Shown: positions 63,439 through 64,000 of the stretch, in pieces | Position numbering within the stretch: the first letter of the stretch is position 1 | How the letters are laid out: every line of letters begins with the position of its first letter | Assembly: GCA_963576725.1 (NCBI GenBank) | Contig: OY755237.1 | Span: 52,853,674-52,917,673, forward strand | Direction of reading: 5' to 3' | DNA: 64,000 bases | DNA from: Azorinus chamasolen | Taxonomy: Eukaryota; Mollusca; Bivalvia; Cardiida; Solecurtidae | The notes under the pieces: generated by a model | The model's input: only the letters and a program-made list of their open reading frames with translations | Database searches by the model: none | What the model was told of the DNA's origin: nothing | Translations under genes and position numbers: made by a program

Positions 63439-64000
63439 CAGTCAAACTTTAATAGCTCGAGCATCACTGAGTCGAGGACAGTGCCTTGCTCGAGGTCTGG
63501 TCGAAGTCCCGGAAAAAGTTGTTCTTAATTCAATGTAATAAACAACTGCTGGGTCAAATATGGCTTGCTCAAGGACCTGGGCTGGTTCGAGGTATAATTG
63601 TGTCCCTTCATCTGTTAATCTGTTGTTTGTAGCACTATTGACTCGAGGACACAAATGTGTGAACAAATTACCTATATATATCTTTATTTCCTCCAAATTG
63701 AAGATTACAAAGCATAGGCATCTATATACAAGAACTGAGACAATATAAACATGATGCAATACACATGAGAACATGCACATAATGCAGGGAAAGCTGGGTG
63801 TCAATTACACTGAAATGAGCATAATATAACATCACATGTCAATGAAAAGGCGAGTTATACAGTACCCCCTCTCTTTAACGACACTAAAATGATCTCATTG
63901 CCCGTCCTAAGACAGGTTACAGTTCATTGCAGGAAAGAAGCACTTCAGAAAGCGTCCAGAGGAGCTCCTTGCAATACCTCTATTCCCGCACTAAGCTGCA
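63439..64000. mobile_element. Pogo-like element start(s) at the window edge
   Basis: TA then cagtcaaactttaatagctc + gag at 63439, and tacagtaccccctctcttta at 63860, each like a pogo-class terminus. The final bases (ttgcaggaaagaagcacttc ... ctccttgcaatacc) carry the T6/pogo core. Right boundaries lie beyond 64000. Confidence 0.55.

Overview
This is a window of nuclear DNA from an animal, most likely a bivalve mollusc. Three things point there: spliced exons of a metazoan ribosomal protein gene, AT-rich gene-poor sequence, and a very high density of short palindromic repeats plus GACGG/GACAGA-tailed tandem repeats. I recall those repeat styles from bivalve genomes (Dreissena or Mya are possible), but I could not check this. 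There is no bacterial gene organisation, and almost all open frames are chance or repeat-derived.

Genes. (1) RPL13A (ribosomal protein uL13), plus strand: the first three coding exons at 54588-54605, 55639-55711 and 58621-58686, with a 5'-TOP-like start. The rest lies beyond the window. (2) An unrecognised two-exon gene on the minus strand: coding exon 1 at 45419-45251, a 7.0-kb intron, and terminal exon 38248-37383 with a poly(A) signal, predicted at 344 aa. (3) A decayed DUF4806-like gene, plus strand, with exon remnants at 20816-21023 and 22202-22439. (4) Two LINE remnants, at 965-1422 (+) and 2053-2740 (-).

Repeats fill most of the rest. The dominant class is what I call TTAA-hairpin elements, about 200-250 bp, starting TTAACCCTTT/TTAACCCATT and ending in the complement, with a long internal palindrome. 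Labels used below: T1 and T2 share the core gcaaacagagtagacc...ggtctactctgtttgc but differ in their long flank; T3 has core aacagtttggatcc; T4 has core aatagagcatttgctcc; T5 has core aatagtgcagtcc with a gccgcc apex; T6 has core ggttgcttgaagcag; T7 has ends in catttgctccca. A second class has TA/CAGT ends (pogo/Tigger-like), and a third has CAGG...CCTG ends with 5-bp target duplications. Larger elements include a 1.3-kb foldback with an 8-bp duplication and two multi-level nests inside RPL13A introns.

Layout. 1-6.8 kb: satellite-like arrays and LINE remnants. 7-20 kb: T1-T3 elements, hairpins and minisatellites. 20.3-22.4 kb: DUF4806-like remnant. 22.9-37 kb: dense T2/T4/T5/T6 elements and a 0.9-kb 29-bp minisatellite. 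37.3-45.4 kb: the unknown gene, whose intron is packed with elements. 46-54 kb: more elements and microsatellites. 54.5-64 kb: the 5' part of RPL13A with its repeat-filled introns. No operon, CRISPR array, rRNA gene or credible functional tRNA gene was seen.
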